Assembly (NCBI GenBank): GCA_019113965.1
Contig: DXGK01000025.1
Coordinates: forward strand, 1 to 37,213
Length of the DNA stretch: 37,213 bases
Source of the DNA: Candidatus Limosilactobacillus merdipullorum
Lineage (GTDB): Bacteria > Bacillota > Bacilli > Lactobacillales > Lactobacillaceae
Direction: 5' to 3'
Positions 1-7,277 of this stretch are shown here, piece after piece. The number at the start of each line of letters is the position of its first letter. Positions within the stretch are counted from its first letter, which is position 1. A program made the position numbers and the translations under genes. The notes under the pieces are model-generated. The model saw only the letters and a program-made list of their open reading frames with translations. It did no database searches and had not been told where the DNA came from.

Positions 1-108
1 GGCACCACCCATGATCTTGTGCCATTCCAGGGCATCGGCCAGGGAAACGTCTGGTTCTTTTGAACAGAAGGTAACTAATGGTTCACCAATTGTAATAACT
101 TCACTCAT
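1..108 (-). CDS. PfkB/ribokinase-family sugar kinase, N-terminal part (possible 2-keto-3-deoxygluconate kinase)
   Basis: Only the first 36 codons are in the window; the gene runs off the left edge. The visible start reads MSEVITIGEPLVTF and is followed by a short linker ending in MGGA. That is the usual opening of PfkB-family kinases: a beta strand with a GE/GD pair, then the sugar-contacting GGA. The start ATG at 108 follows an AAAGG/TAGGA ribosome binding site. It is the fourth gene of a leftward operon, 17 bp after the permease stop. A ketodeoxygluconate kinase role is inferred from its neighbours (permease, TIM barrel, LacI regulator); another sugar or sugar-acid kinase is equally possible from this fragment. 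Confidence 0.75.
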   Translation of the reverse strand, partial: MSEVITIGEPLVTFCSKEPDVSLADALEWHKIMGGA

Positions 109-125
109 AATTAAATCCTACCTTT

Positions 126-1415
126 CTAACCAAAGAAGTGGTAAACAAGCAGTTCGTTAATGATACATACAATCCACATTACCGGTACACCGAGCTTGAG
201 GAAGTCCTTTGATTCAACCTTCATGTAGTCAAGGCCCCAAACGTTCCATGATTGGGTAATGTCAGTCGAAATAGCAAACAGTGTTGCGGTGTACATCAGT
301 GGCAGCATGAAGACGTCACTGAAGAGACCGGTCCCGGCCAACACAGCGGCAGTAGCGGCACCGGCACCCCAAACCTGCAGTGGTCCACGGAAGAGGGCCA
401 GTGGTGAGAGAATCCCGAATGCCAAGCACAGTACCAGGGTGCTGTGAGGAAGAATTGCCGAGATGATTGGCCGGAACTTAGCAGCGTCGATTGATGCGGC
501 ACCACTGAAGAAGGTCAGGGACATCAGGAACATGACTAGACCGGCGATATCACTAATCGCTTGGGCAATCGTATCATTCATGAACTTAACCATGTGCTTG
601 TAGTTCTTGAACTGACCAGTCAGCAGCATAGCAACCAGGACACCGAAGATCAGTGCCGGAACAGCATCCCACTTGAAGAGCATGTTCATTGCAACTGGGA
701 CAATCGGAACAATGTAGGTAATTGGTGAAACTTGCTTGATTTCATCAGCATTGTCGTTGGCACCGATAATTGCCAGGTTCTTTTCCGCGTTGGCGGGATC
801 AATCCGCTTGCGGTGAATGAAGAGGAAGATCAGGACAACAACCATCTGCACAATCATAGCGCAGATACCAAATTGCAGGTACTTGCCACCGTAAACGGAC
901 TTCGGGAAGAAGGCCTTCATTTGGTTGTAGAGCACCACGTTGATGTACATTGGTGCACCGATCGACAGGGCAAACAGTGACAATGCCAAGTCACGAGGCA
1001 TCCCAATTGACAACAGAATTGGCAGGAGGATAACCCCGATGGCAATAACGGAACCAACACCGTAAGCGGAAACGAAGATCAGGCAGGTAACCAGGGCAAC
1101 CAGGACGGCAGCCAATAGCGGCCGCTTCTTACCGACCTTGTTAGTGGCAGCGGAAATGCCGGGGGCAATCCCACTGTCAACCAGGACCCGGCCAAACCAG
1201 GAACCGAAGGCGATGTAAATGATCGTTGGCCCGTAGTTAAGGGCTGGTTCAGCGAAAACTTTCTTTATTGCGACGTTAAATGGTACTAAACCAATGACGG
1301 ACCAGAGGATCGCCATGATGAAGAAACCGATCATCAGGTTACCGCCCTTAATAATGTAAAAGATAAATGCAATAAAGGTAATTAATAGAAGTATTGCAAT
1401 AACTGTTGAGGACAA
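126..1415 (-). CDS. Multi-pass permease of the ion-transporter (GntP/CitMHS-like) type, probable sugar-acid uptake
   Basis: A 429-residue, very hydrophobic protein with about 10-12 predicted membrane segments. It has a central cytoplasmic loop around residues 200-235 (HRKRIDPANAEK and following) that divides it into two halves, as in the gluconate/citrate/C4-dicarboxylate symporter superfamily. Conserved-looking turns are GSWFGRVLVDSGIAPG in the first half and SPLALFRGPLQVWG in the second. The start codon is TTG at 1415, preceded by AAGGTGAG at good spacing; no better ATG lies near. It sits between a TIM-barrel enzyme and a sugar kinase in one operon. This suggests that it imports the acid or ketodeoxy sugar which the enzymes process. 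The exact family and substrate cannot be fixed by eye. Confidence 0.7.
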   Translation of the reverse strand: MSSTVIAILLLITFIAFIFYIIKGGNLMIGFFIMAILWSVIGLVPFNVAIKKVFAEPALNYGPTIIYIAFGSWFGRVLVDSGIAPGISAATNKVGKKRPLLAAVLVALVTCLIFVSAYGVGSVIAIGVILLPILLSIGMPRDLALSLFALSIGAPMYINVVLYNQMKAFFPKSVYGGKYLQFGICAMIVQMVVVLIFLFIHRKRIDPANAEKNLAIIGANDNADEIKQVSPITYIVPIVPVAMNMLFKWDAVPALIFGVLVAMLLTGQFKNYKHMVKFMNDTIAQAISDIAGLVMFLMSLTFFSGAASIDAAKFRPIISAILPHSTLVLCLAFGILSPLALFRGPLQVWGAGAATAAVLAGTGLFSDVFMLPLMYTATLFAISTDITQSWNVWGLDYMKVESKDFLKLGVPVMWIVCIINELLVYHFFG

Positions 1416-1444
1416 TTTAACTCACCTTACTTTTTTCTTGGCTA

Positions 1445-2191
1445 CTACTGAGCACTTTCAAACAACTTGATTTGGGAAGCAATTTGGTCGTCGTTGTCCA
1501 TTGGGAATTCGAGTGCGAACTGAACATCCTTTGGAAGGTAGCTAACGATGATCTGCCAGTTGAACATTCCCTTGCTCAGGTCGGCCGTCGTGGTCATGTT
1601 GCCTTCGGCGTCCAGCATTGAGTTCTTCAAGTGGATGTAGTCACAGAATGGTGCCAGCTTCTTAGCGGCTTCAACGGCATCAAAACCAGTAAAGGCCCAG
1701 TTACCTAAGTCGTAAACGTAACCGATGCTGTTCAAACCAGCTTGGCGAGCAGCCGTCAGGAAGGTAGCAATGGCGTCAGGAGTTCCGGAAACAGGGGTTT
1801 GATCGTTTTCAACGTTCATCTTGATTTCTGCCAACGGGAACTTAGCAAAGTCGTGAGCCAGGTTGCCACGGTAGTTGTCAAAGTGGCCGGTGTTGAACTT
1901 AATCTTGCTAATGCCCATCTTCTTGCCTTCTTCGAAGTATTGGCCCAGCTTAGGGTTAATTGAGCCGTCCTCTTCAAAGACAACGTCCGGAACACTGTAG
2001 TTAACGATCAGGTGATCCTTGGCAGCAGCCTTAGAAACACCATCGAGTTCAGAATCAAAGTCCTTGAAGTATTCCCGGCGAACTTCAATCCCGTCTGCAC
2101 CTAACTTCTTAACCCGGTCAACCAGGTCAACCTGGCTAGTGCCGTTTTGAACGTCTTTTTCAAAAATCCAAGTGTTTAAAATTAATGTCAT
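1445..2191 (-). CDS. Xylose isomerase-like TIM-barrel protein (AP endonuclease 2 superfamily sugar epimerase/isomerase)
   Basis: A 248-residue protein. The start is the ATG at 2191, giving MTLILNTWIFEKD, directly behind a strong AAGGAGA site. An upstream in-frame codon would overlap the preceding gene and has no ribosome binding site. The fold is indicated by strand-helix repeats ending in metal-ligand-like residues: VEVRREYF near 60, KFNTGHFDN, EIKMNVEND (glutamate after a strand), YVYDLGNW, DYIHLKNS (histidine) and FALEFPMDNDD (C-terminal glutamate). This is the D/E/H pattern of the xylose-isomerase-like family. Members isomerise or epimerise keto sugars. It is third from the end of an operon with a permease and kinase, so a step between uptake and phosphorylation of an uncommon sugar is likely. 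The substrate is unknown. Confidence 0.75.
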   Translation of the reverse strand: MTLILNTWIFEKDVQNGTSQVDLVDRVKKLGADGIEVRREYFKDFDSELDGVSKAAAKDHLIVNYSVPDVVFEEDGSINPKLGQYFEEGKKMGISKIKFNTGHFDNYRGNLAHDFAKFPLAEIKMNVENDQTPVSGTPDAIATFLTAARQAGLNSIGYVYDLGNWAFTGFDAVEAAKKLAPFCDYIHLKNSMLDAEGNMTTTADLSKGMFNWQIIVSYLPKDVQFALEFPMDNDDQIASQIKLFESAQ

Positions 2192-2204
2192 GGTTATCTT
2201 CTCC

Positions 2205-2462
2205 TTAGTACTTGTTAAGTTCTTTGACACGGTCAAGCAGTTCTTCAAAGGTCATGTCTTCAAACTTCTTGGCATCGGCCTTGCCGAAGTTCTGCCGTTC
2301 GATAGCGTTAAAGTCGTCAACCAGGTAGTAGGCGGTTAAGTAGCCCATCAAGAACTTCTTGGCTTCCTTAACTAGTTCATCATTCTTGACGTTCTTAGCG
2401 ACCGCCGTCTGGGCAAAGTGCAAAGCAAACTTCTGTGGATCAATTAATGTCCGATTGTTCAT
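2205..2462 (-). CDS. Small conserved-type helical protein of unknown function, first gene of the sugar-acid operon
   Basis: An 85-residue soluble protein with a high Lys/Asp/Glu/Ala content and no membrane segment, signal peptide or cysteine. It reads as three or four amphipathic helices, with an aromatic stretch FLMGYLTAYYLVDDFNAIE in the middle. The start ATG at 2462 is preceded by GGAGGGG. It is the promoter-proximal gene of the operon and ends 13 bp before the TIM-barrel start, so it is almost certainly co-expressed with it. I do not recognise a family. Its constant length and strong translation signals argue that it is real; it may be an accessory subunit of the TIM-barrel enzyme, which is inference only. 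Confidence 0.7.
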   Translation of the reverse strand: MNNRTLIDPQKFALHFAQTAVAKNVKNDELVKEAKKFLMGYLTAYYLVDDFNAIERQNFGKADAKKFEDMTFEELLDRVKELNKY

Positions 2463-2483
2463 CTTATTATCCCCTCCATCTTT

Positions 2484-2497
2484 TGTTATCGCTTACA
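2484..2497 (-). promoter_or_regulatory. Perfect catabolite response element (cre) in front of the sugar-acid operon
   Basis: On the minus strand this reads TGTAAGCGATAACA, which fits the CcpA consensus TGWAANCGNTNWCA at all fourteen positions. It lies about 7 bp downstream of the -10 box, at the expected start of transcription and upstream of the first gene's ribosome binding site. This is the classic position for CcpA repression by blocking initiation or clearance. CcpA binding itself is inference. Confidence 0.75.
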
Positions 2498-2501
2498 GAA
2501 A

Positions 2502-2523
2502 TTAGTGTAACCTGTTAACCAAA
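2502..2523. promoter_or_regulatory. LacI-family operator overlapping the operon promoter
   Basis: One arm is GTTAACCAAA (2514-2523), identical to the arm of the perfect palindrome at 2604-2625. The other arm (2502-2511) matches at 7 of 10 positions with the same 2-bp centre. It lies over the spacer and -10 box, so a bound regulator would block RNA polymerase. Confidence 0.6.
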
Positions 2524-2532
2524 ATAAATCAA
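2504..2532 (-). promoter_or_regulatory. Promoter of the sugar-acid operon (-35 TTGATT, 17 bp, -10 TACACT)
   Basis: Minus-strand hexamers TTGATT (2527-2532) and TACACT (2504-2509) are separated by exactly 17 bp. A LacI-type operator half-site fills the spacer, and a perfect cre follows directly downstream. Confidence 0.7.
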
Positions 2533-2575
2533 TAGGCTAAAAAAGAGTATAATGGTGATTAAGCAAGCCATGCTG

Positions 2576-2625
2576 GCAGGTTAACCGTTGTACTAAAAAT
2601 TTCTTTGGTTAACCTGTTAACCAAA
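2576..2625. promoter_or_regulatory. Second LacI-type operator pair: perfect palindrome (2604-2625) plus a weaker copy (2576-2597)
   Basis: The site at 2604-2625 has arms TTTGGTTAAC and GTTAACCAAA around a 2-bp centre, a perfect inverted repeat. A degenerate copy with 7/10 and 6/10 arm matches lies at 2576-2597. Both are upstream of the regulator gene and 74-102 bp from the operator on the operon promoter. This suggests autoregulation, DNA looping, or both. No convincing -35/-10 pair for the regulator was seen. Confidence 0.6.
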
Positions 2626-2696
2626 ACTGGTGAAATTGTACGTGCGCTGATCGACAAAGTTCGGTAAAATAGTCTGGCGGACTGGAGTGAGTAATT

Positions 2697-3701
2697 TTGA
2701 AGACTAAGAGTAAGAAAAAACGGCCGACGATTCGTGATGTGGCGGCCCTGTCAGGCGTCTCAGTTGCAACTGTTTCCCGTTACTTAAACGGTAAAACCAA
2801 TAAAATGACGAGTGCGACTGCTGAAAAAATTAAAGAGGCTATTACTAAGCTGCAATATATTCCTAACTCGGCGGCGCGCGAAATGTCTCACAATAAGAGC
2901 ATGATTATCGTCATCGTGGTGGCGAACGTGGCCGACTACTTTTCTACGGAAATCTTCAAAGGGGCATCACGAAAACTCGAGGAAGCCGGTTATGTGCCGG
3001 TACTTTTGGACTCCAGTGCTGACCAGTCTCACGAACAAAGGATCCTCAATTCGGTAAATATCCATGGCTTTGATGGGATGCTTTTTCAACCACTAACCAG
3101 TGATACTGAATTAATTAAGAGTGAACTTACGCGAAACTTTCCAGTAGTTATTTTGGACCGGGAGCTGAAGCGATCGCCGTGGCCGCAAGTGGTGACTGAT
3201 AACTACCAAGCCGCCAAGAAAGCGACTGAACACTTTGTTAGCGAGGGTTTTTCACACGTGGTGGTTTTGTCGTCAACCATTAGGCTTGCCTCGACGCGTC
3301 AAGAACGTTTTCATGGCATTATTGACTATGCCGACGATGTCGATGTGATTGAAATTGATGAAAACCACTTTGACCACCAGCAAGTGTACCAACGGTTAGC
3401 CACCTTAATGAAGACTGATCAGAAGACGGTCCTCTTTAGCCTAAAGGAACGGTGGCTGTTAGAGTTTTTGCCGCGGTTGATGCAGAACGGGTTGATTAAT
3501 AAGAAGATCACGCGGGTCACCGGCTTTGCCGATACCAGCCTGATTAAGTCCATCTGTCCTGATTCCCACATGATTTCCCAAAACCCGTCTTATATGGGGA
3601 AACGGGCTGCCGAGATCTTGCTTCAAATGCTTGGCGGGGAGACCCGCGAAATTGACGACATTGTGATTAAGGCCAACTTTGATGCCATCAATCATCAATA
3701 A
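2697..3701 (+). CDS. LacI-family transcriptional regulator of the adjacent sugar-acid operon
   Basis: A 334-residue protein with the standard layout: N-terminal helix-turn-helix RPTIRDVAALSGVSVATVSR (residues 9-28), hinge YIPNSAAREMSH, then a periplasmic-binding-protein-like effector domain starting at SMIIVIVVANVADYFSTEIF. The start is a TTG at 2697 with GGAG upstream; the first in-frame ATG lies inside the DNA-binding domain and cannot be the start. The gene is divergent from the permease/kinase operon, and the shared region carries matching palindromes. It is therefore most likely the local repressor, relieved by a pathway sugar acid. The effector cannot be read from the sequence. Confidence 0.85.
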   Translation: MKTKSKKKRPTIRDVAALSGVSVATVSRYLNGKTNKMTSATAEKIKEAITKLQYIPNSAAREMSHNKSMIIVIVVANVADYFSTEIFKGASRKLEEAGYVPVLLDSSADQSHEQRILNSVNIHGFDGMLFQPLTSDTELIKSELTRNFPVVILDRELKRSPWPQVVTDNYQAAKKATEHFVSEGFSHVVVLSSTIRLASTRQERFHGIIDYADDVDVIEIDENHFDHQQVYQRLATLMKTDQKTVLFSLKERWLLEFLPRLMQNGLINKKITRVTGFADTSLIKSICPDSHMISQNPSYMGKRAAEILLQMLGGETREIDDIVIKANFDAINHQ

Positions 3702-3740
3702 AAAAACCCGTTAGTTGCTTGTTAGCCAGCAGCTGGCGGG
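3702..3740. terminator. Hairpin between convergent genes (intrinsic terminator)
   Basis: CCCGTTAG (3707-3714) can pair with CTGGCGGG (3733-3740) as eight base pairs including two G-U. Seven A residues on the left give the U-tract when read leftward for the 3762-4400 gene. An inner GCCAG/CTGGC hairpin is also possible. The leftward stem is weaker because the two wobbles become mismatches, so the direction is uncertain. Confidence 0.5.
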
Positions 3741-3761
3741 TGTTCATTGTTAATGACGATA

Positions 3762-4400
3762 CTATTTGTTTTCTGAAGCACCAGTTGAAGCGTCGCTATC
3801 GTTATCGGATGCAGCATCGGTCGGTTGGTCTGCAAAGTCATCGTAGATCAATGCACCGTCCTCGTTATAATGCTTGCCGCGGTTTAGCGATTGGCTGATG
3901 TGGAGTGCCTGCTGCCAGGACTTCGTAGGGCTGCTGACCCGGCCGGTAATGTTAGTGACCTTGATTTGCCAAACGTTAATGCCCTTAACCTCTTCGGGGA
4001 TGATTGCCACCGGACTTTTGGCGACGTAGTGGTGGATAATCATCTTCAGGGCGTTGGCTTTGGCCTGTGGGTCCTTGATGCGTTCGGAAACCCCGTTGCC
4101 GATGACCGACATGAACGACGGGTTAAATTCAGTTGGCGAAGGCGGCGTGTAGACCAGGTTTTCGTGACCGTGGTCGGTTTCAAAGCCAATCGACTTTTCC
4201 TTATCAAGAGCGGCTGCCTTTTCACCATCGCCGGTCCCGTGGATGTAAATGACGAAACTGCCATCGTCTTGCTGCGCAAAACCATAGTGAACGGGCACAA
4301 TGTAGGAACCGTGCTGGTTGCTAAGACCGAGGTGCAGAATGTCGCAATGGTTGAGAATCCAGCTAATCTTGGCTGGATCATGGATGATATTGTGACGCAT
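3762..4400 (-). CDS. Pyridoxamine 5'-phosphate oxidase-family (FMN-binding split barrel) protein
   Basis: A 212-residue protein. The start is the ATG at 4400 (MRHNIIHDPAKISWIL) behind AAAGGAG; a longer reading frame upstream lacks a ribosome binding site. The pattern of a short N-terminal helix, ILHLGLSNQHGSYIVPVHYGF, YIHGTGDGEKAAALDKEKSIGFETD and a late WQIKVTNITGRVSSP matches the NimA-like split-barrel fold that binds FMN or a related cofactor. The C-terminal tail is acidic and low in complexity (ASDNDSDASTGASENK). A paralogue with the same architecture and acidic tail is at 32300-32929. The substrate is unknown, since the family covers B6 oxidases, flavin reductases and nitroreductase-like proteins. 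Confidence 0.8.
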   Translation of the reverse strand: MRHNIIHDPAKISWILNHCDILHLGLSNQHGSYIVPVHYGFAQQDDGSFVIYIHGTGDGEKAAALDKEKSIGFETDHGHENLVYTPPSPTEFNPSFMSVIGNGVSERIKDPQAKANALKMIIHHYVAKSPVAIIPEEVKGINVWQIKVTNITGRVSSPTKSWQQALHISQSLNRGKHYNEDGALIYDDFADQPTDAASDNDSDASTGASENK

Positions 4401-4453
4401 AATAACACTCCTTTTTGCTTTCTTAAACTCAGTATATCGCATTTGAAGACCTG

Positions 4454-4482
4454 ATTATACTGATTTTGAAAGCGGTTGCGAA
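4454..4482 (-). promoter_or_regulatory. Probable promoter of the split-barrel gene
   Basis: The minus strand has TTCGCA (4477-4482), a 17-bp spacer and a perfect TATAAT (4454-4459). The -35 overlaps a 6-bp inverted repeat AAAGCG/CGCTTT (4469-4489), which also resembles a cre with two mismatches. This region is shared with the divergent pseudogene. Confidence 0.45.
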
Positions 4483-4553
4483 TCGCTTTTGCTATTCTTC
4501 TTACAAAAAATAAGATAAAATAAAAAAGAGATATTTTATTAGGAGAGGTTTAA

Positions 4554-5193
4554 ATGTCACAAGTATTTGTTGCTGGCGGATCAGGTCGGGTGGCCACCGA
4601 ATTAATTAAGGACTTAACCAGTGCTGGCCACCAAGTGGTTGCGGGTGCCCGTCATCCAGAAAAATTATTGAACTGGCTGGCGTTACGCCAGTGAAGCTGG
4701 ACTTTCATGCAGATGTTGACCAGCTGGCTGAGTCGATGAAGGGATCGGCGGCAGTTTACTTTGTCGCCGGTTCACGGGCAAAGACCTGCTGCAAACTGAC
4801 GCGATGGGTGCTGTGAAGACGATGCGAGCAGCCGAACAGGACGGGATCAAACGTTATGTCATGCTCAGTTCCATGTATTCGCTCCAGCCGGAAAAGTGGG
4901 CCCAGTATCCGGCTCTAGCGGAGATTACCGATTACAATATCGCGAAGTTCTTCGCTGACCGTTACCTGATTGATAACACCTCGTTGGACTACACGATTGT
5001 TCAGCCGGCCACTTTAACGGAAAAGGCGGATACCGGCAAGGTTAGCTTCGGTGAAGGTGATGACATCACTAATCCGATTTGCGATGTGGCCCAGGTCCTG
5101 GCTGATAGCCTGGATGCGTCAAACACCATTGGTAAAGTGATTATGATGCGCAGTGGGCAAACGCCGATTAAAGAGGCACTAGCTCAGCTATAA
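4554..5193 (+). pseudogene. NAD(P)-binding (atypical SDR, NmrA/YwnB-like) gene broken by two single-base frameshifts
   Basis: The first frame starts at ATG 4554 behind AGGAGAGG and reads MSQVFVAGGSGRVATELI, a Rossmann GxxGxxG start, then stops at 4693. Adding one A to the A5 run near 4660 restores ELAGVTPVKLDFHADVDQLAESMKGSAAVYFVAG. Adding one G to the GGG near 4774 then restores GKDLLQTDAMGAVKTMRAAEQDG, which runs to the stop at 5193 with a normal C-terminus (YNIAKFFADRYL, TIVQPATLTEK). The repaired protein would be about 213 residues, normal for this family. Both lesions are one-base losses in homopolymers, so sequencing error must be excluded before calling true decay. The likely original role was NAD(P)H-dependent reductase/epimerase or stress protein. 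Confidence 0.8.
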
Positions 5194-5205
5194 GTGGGAA
5201 AGCAA

Positions 5206-5236
5206 AGCACCGACCAATATTGGCCGGTGCTTTTTT
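5206..5236 (+). terminator. Intrinsic terminator after the SDR pseudogene
   Basis: AGCACCG (5206-5212) pairs with CGGTGCT (5225-5231); after an A/C mismatch the stem continues CCAA/TTGG. A run of T follows to 5236. Confidence 0.85.
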
Positions 5237-5287
5237 GTGAAGTAGTACATGCTTAATGCTGAAAAATGAGTATTGAATGAGTGTGGT

Positions 5288-5750
5288 TAACAAATTGCTC
5301 AGTTTGTAGCGGTCTGAAACGTGATGATATGCCGGGATTGTAGCATAAATTCCTTGTCAAATTTTAAAAGTTAACAAACGTTATCAATGGGCTCTATCTA
5401 ACAAAACTGAACACCGGATGCCGGTTATTACTAGCAGTTGGCGATAAATCTAGCTCTTTTTTTGGTGAATAGGTAGTCGAAGCATTCTTTGAGAGCATTT
5501 TATCCCCTGCTAAATCATCATCTGTACGGACTCGACGACTGCAAACGCAAATGATGCTGAAACTAATGTTTAAATGTTCATGTGACGCACAGCTAGTCAA
5601 AAAAGAAAATTGCATCAGTTGGCGGTCTAAGTGGTGAGATTCGACTTAGCATTTTAATGCTTAGTCGAAGACCGAATTTGGAGACAAACTTGTTTGGCTC
5701 CAAATCGTGTCCACCACGTTCCAGACCGCTACAAACTTAGCAATTTTTTA
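5288..5750. repeat. Gene-free element bounded by ~35-bp inverted repeats (MITE-like or structured RNA locus)
   Basis: The left repeat 5292-5326 and the reverse complement of 5712-5746 agree at 32 of 35 positions, and a weaker match continues a few bases outward. A degraded third copy, in the same direction as the left one, lies at about 5607-5637. No convincing gene lies between the ends. The segment is richer in A+T than its neighbours and shows no transposase relic that I can recognise. It fills most of the 600-bp gap between the SDR terminator and the DUF2252 gene. No clear target-site duplication was seen. Confidence 0.65.
5609..5744. other. Predicted three-way-junction fold nested in the inverted-repeat element
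   Basis: The closing stem pairs ATTGC/GCAAT, GCGGTCT (5622-5628)/AGACCGC (5723-5729) and GTGGTG (5631-5636)/CACCAC (5712-5717), with small internal loops. It encloses two consecutive hairpins. The first, 5640-5669, has 14-bp arms with one mismatch and a TT loop. The second, 5676-5705, has arms ATTTGGAG/CTCCAAAT. The hairpins are almost end to end, which is unlikely by chance. The fold could be a transposon end, a recombination site or a small RNA; no promoter or terminator assigns a strand. Confidence 0.55.
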
Positions 5751-5837
5751 GTGACACGGATACCCCATGCTGTTCTTAAAAATACCCAATAATCAACCAG
5801 CAGCATTAGAGTGTCAATTTAGGTCGTGCATTAAAAG

Positions 5838-7241
5838 TTAGTTTAACAAGCCGGTTTGCGGGTCGAGGGCGTTCAAGAAAGCAGCGTAGTCTTCCTTAAC
5901 CTGTTTGGCATAGTGCACTGCCCAGTCTGCCAATGCACTGTCGATCTTCTTTTGACCTTTGAGGTATCCACGAATCATCGGGGCGGTTGGACTTTGGAAG
6001 TGCGCTTTGGCTAAGAGGAAACTGCAAATTTCGGAGTAAAGCGCAAACCCGTCCCAGTCTAGCTTGCCGACATCGATGGATTCCTTCATGTCCCGGAACT
6101 GACGAACGTAGTAGGAACGGTGACCAAAACTGGTACTCCCGAGGAACGGGTCTGAGGCCGATTGAAGGACTTTTTGGGCGGTGACGATCCGGTTGCCGGC
6201 GTTAACGGTTCGACGGATAACGTCATCTACAGTCAATCGTAGCAGATTGTAACGCAGCGGCAGCGATTCTTTCATTTGCAAAACGATGTGGGTACCATCG
6301 TTACCACGAAGTAGCAGTAAGTAACAACGAGTCCCAAAGCTGCCGACACCAACACTGTAACGAATAATGTCGATGATTGAATAGTTGGCCAGTAGAACCT
6401 TAACGTCGGCTGGTAGCTCGTTGCGGTACTGGTAAAAGCCGTTGACAATTTCGGTGTAGGCCTTTTCGTCAACGTGCTTGGCCCGCGGCGCATTTTCGAT
6501 AAAGTGTCGACGACCATACTTATCCTGAATGGTCTTCTTTTCCACAATGGTTTCGGAATTGGACTTGGAACTCTTGACGACAATTTTTTGCAGGATGTGG
6601 GCCAGGTGGGAAGACTGGGTGAGGTTGTCAGCTTCATGCAATTGGTCCATCATGTCGTGAATTTCGTAACTGGAATAAAAGCGGTTAGGCAATGACTGGT
6701 GGTAAGAGTACTTAATTGCCCGGCGGTAGACTTTTGCTACCCGGCGACAGAGGTCCCGCAGTTTGGCATCGTCAAAGTTGTTTTCGCCCCCGGCAAGGAG
6801 GACGCTAACCATGAGCCGCTTGAGGTCTGATTCCCAGTTGCCAATGCGGGCTTCATCGAAGTCATTGAGGTCGAACAGTAATTTGCGTTCTGGAGAGGCA
6901 TAAAACCCGTAGTTATTAATGTGGGCATCACCGCAAATAATTGTCGAAATCATGCTTTGATTCTGTGACTTGAGGTCGTCTTCCATCAGGTCGGCGGTCC
7001 CACGGTAAAAAGCGAAGAGGCTGGCTGACATTCGCTGGTGGCGCAGTGGCAATAATTCGGGGATCATGTTGGCTTCGGTCATTTTAATCAGTTCAACTGG
7101 GTCACGGTGAACGGGAACGTACTCACCTAGCAGGAGGGGGCTGACTACGTGACGCTGGTGCTCACCTTGCTGCTTCAATTCTTTTTTTGACCGTCTGACG
7201 GTAATCTGACTGAGGTTAAAAATATCCAAATGACGATTCAT
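5838..7241 (-). CDS. DUF2252 domain protein
   Basis: A 467-residue soluble protein that spans the whole DUF2252 family. Diagnostic stretches are FYRGTADLMEDD near 80, ICGDAHINNYGFYASPERK and LLFDLNDFDEARIGNWESD (about 102-140), a central VGSFGTRCYLLLL, and YYVRQFRDMKESIDV towards the end. The GDxHxxN and DxDD-like pairs resemble the catalytic and metal motifs of the protein-kinase/aminoglycoside-phosphotransferase fold, so a phosphotransferase activity is possible but untested. The start ATG at 7241 follows GGAAAGGA. It is transcribed divergently from the pdh operon. A perfect 12-bp palindrome GGGTAATTACCC (7264-7275) lies in its 5' leader. No clear terminator was found downstream. Confidence 0.85.
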   Translation of the reverse strand: MNRHLDIFNLSQITVRRSKKELKQQGEHQRHVVSPLLLGEYVPVHRDPVELIKMTEANMIPELLPLRHQRMSASLFAFYRGTADLMEDDLKSQNQSMISTIICGDAHINNYGFYASPERKLLFDLNDFDEARIGNWESDLKRLMVSVLLAGGENNFDDAKLRDLCRRVAKVYRRAIKYSYHQSLPNRFYSSYEIHDMMDQLHEADNLTQSSHLAHILQKIVVKSSKSNSETIVEKKTIQDKYGRRHFIENAPRAKHVDEKAYTEIVNGFYQYRNELPADVKVLLANYSIIDIIRYSVGVGSFGTRCYLLLLRGNDGTHIVLQMKESLPLRYNLLRLTVDDVIRRTVNAGNRIVTAQKVLQSASDPFLGSTSFGHRSYYVRQFRDMKESIDVGKLDWDGFALYSEICSFLLAKAHFQSPTAPMIRGYLKGQKKIDSALADWAVHYAKQVKEDYAAFLNALDPQTGLLN

Positions 7242-7277
7242 GAAATGATATTCCTTTCCTTTGGGGTAATTACCCGT

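Noticed and set aside
2548-2553. Perfect TATAAT on the plus strand as promoter of the LacI gene
   Set aside because: No -35 at 16-18 bp (TAAATC only) and no extended -10; it would leave a leader of about 140 bp. Not strong enough to call.
3702-3761. CRISPR-like or tandem repeat from the repeated GTTAG/GCTGG words
   Set aside because: These are the arms of a terminator hairpin; no regular repeat-spacer pattern exists anywhere in the window.
5394-5615. Minus-strand 73-codon open frame inside the inverted-repeat element
   Set aside because: No ribosome binding site, no recognisable domain, and it lies within repeat and hairpin sequence; probably chance.
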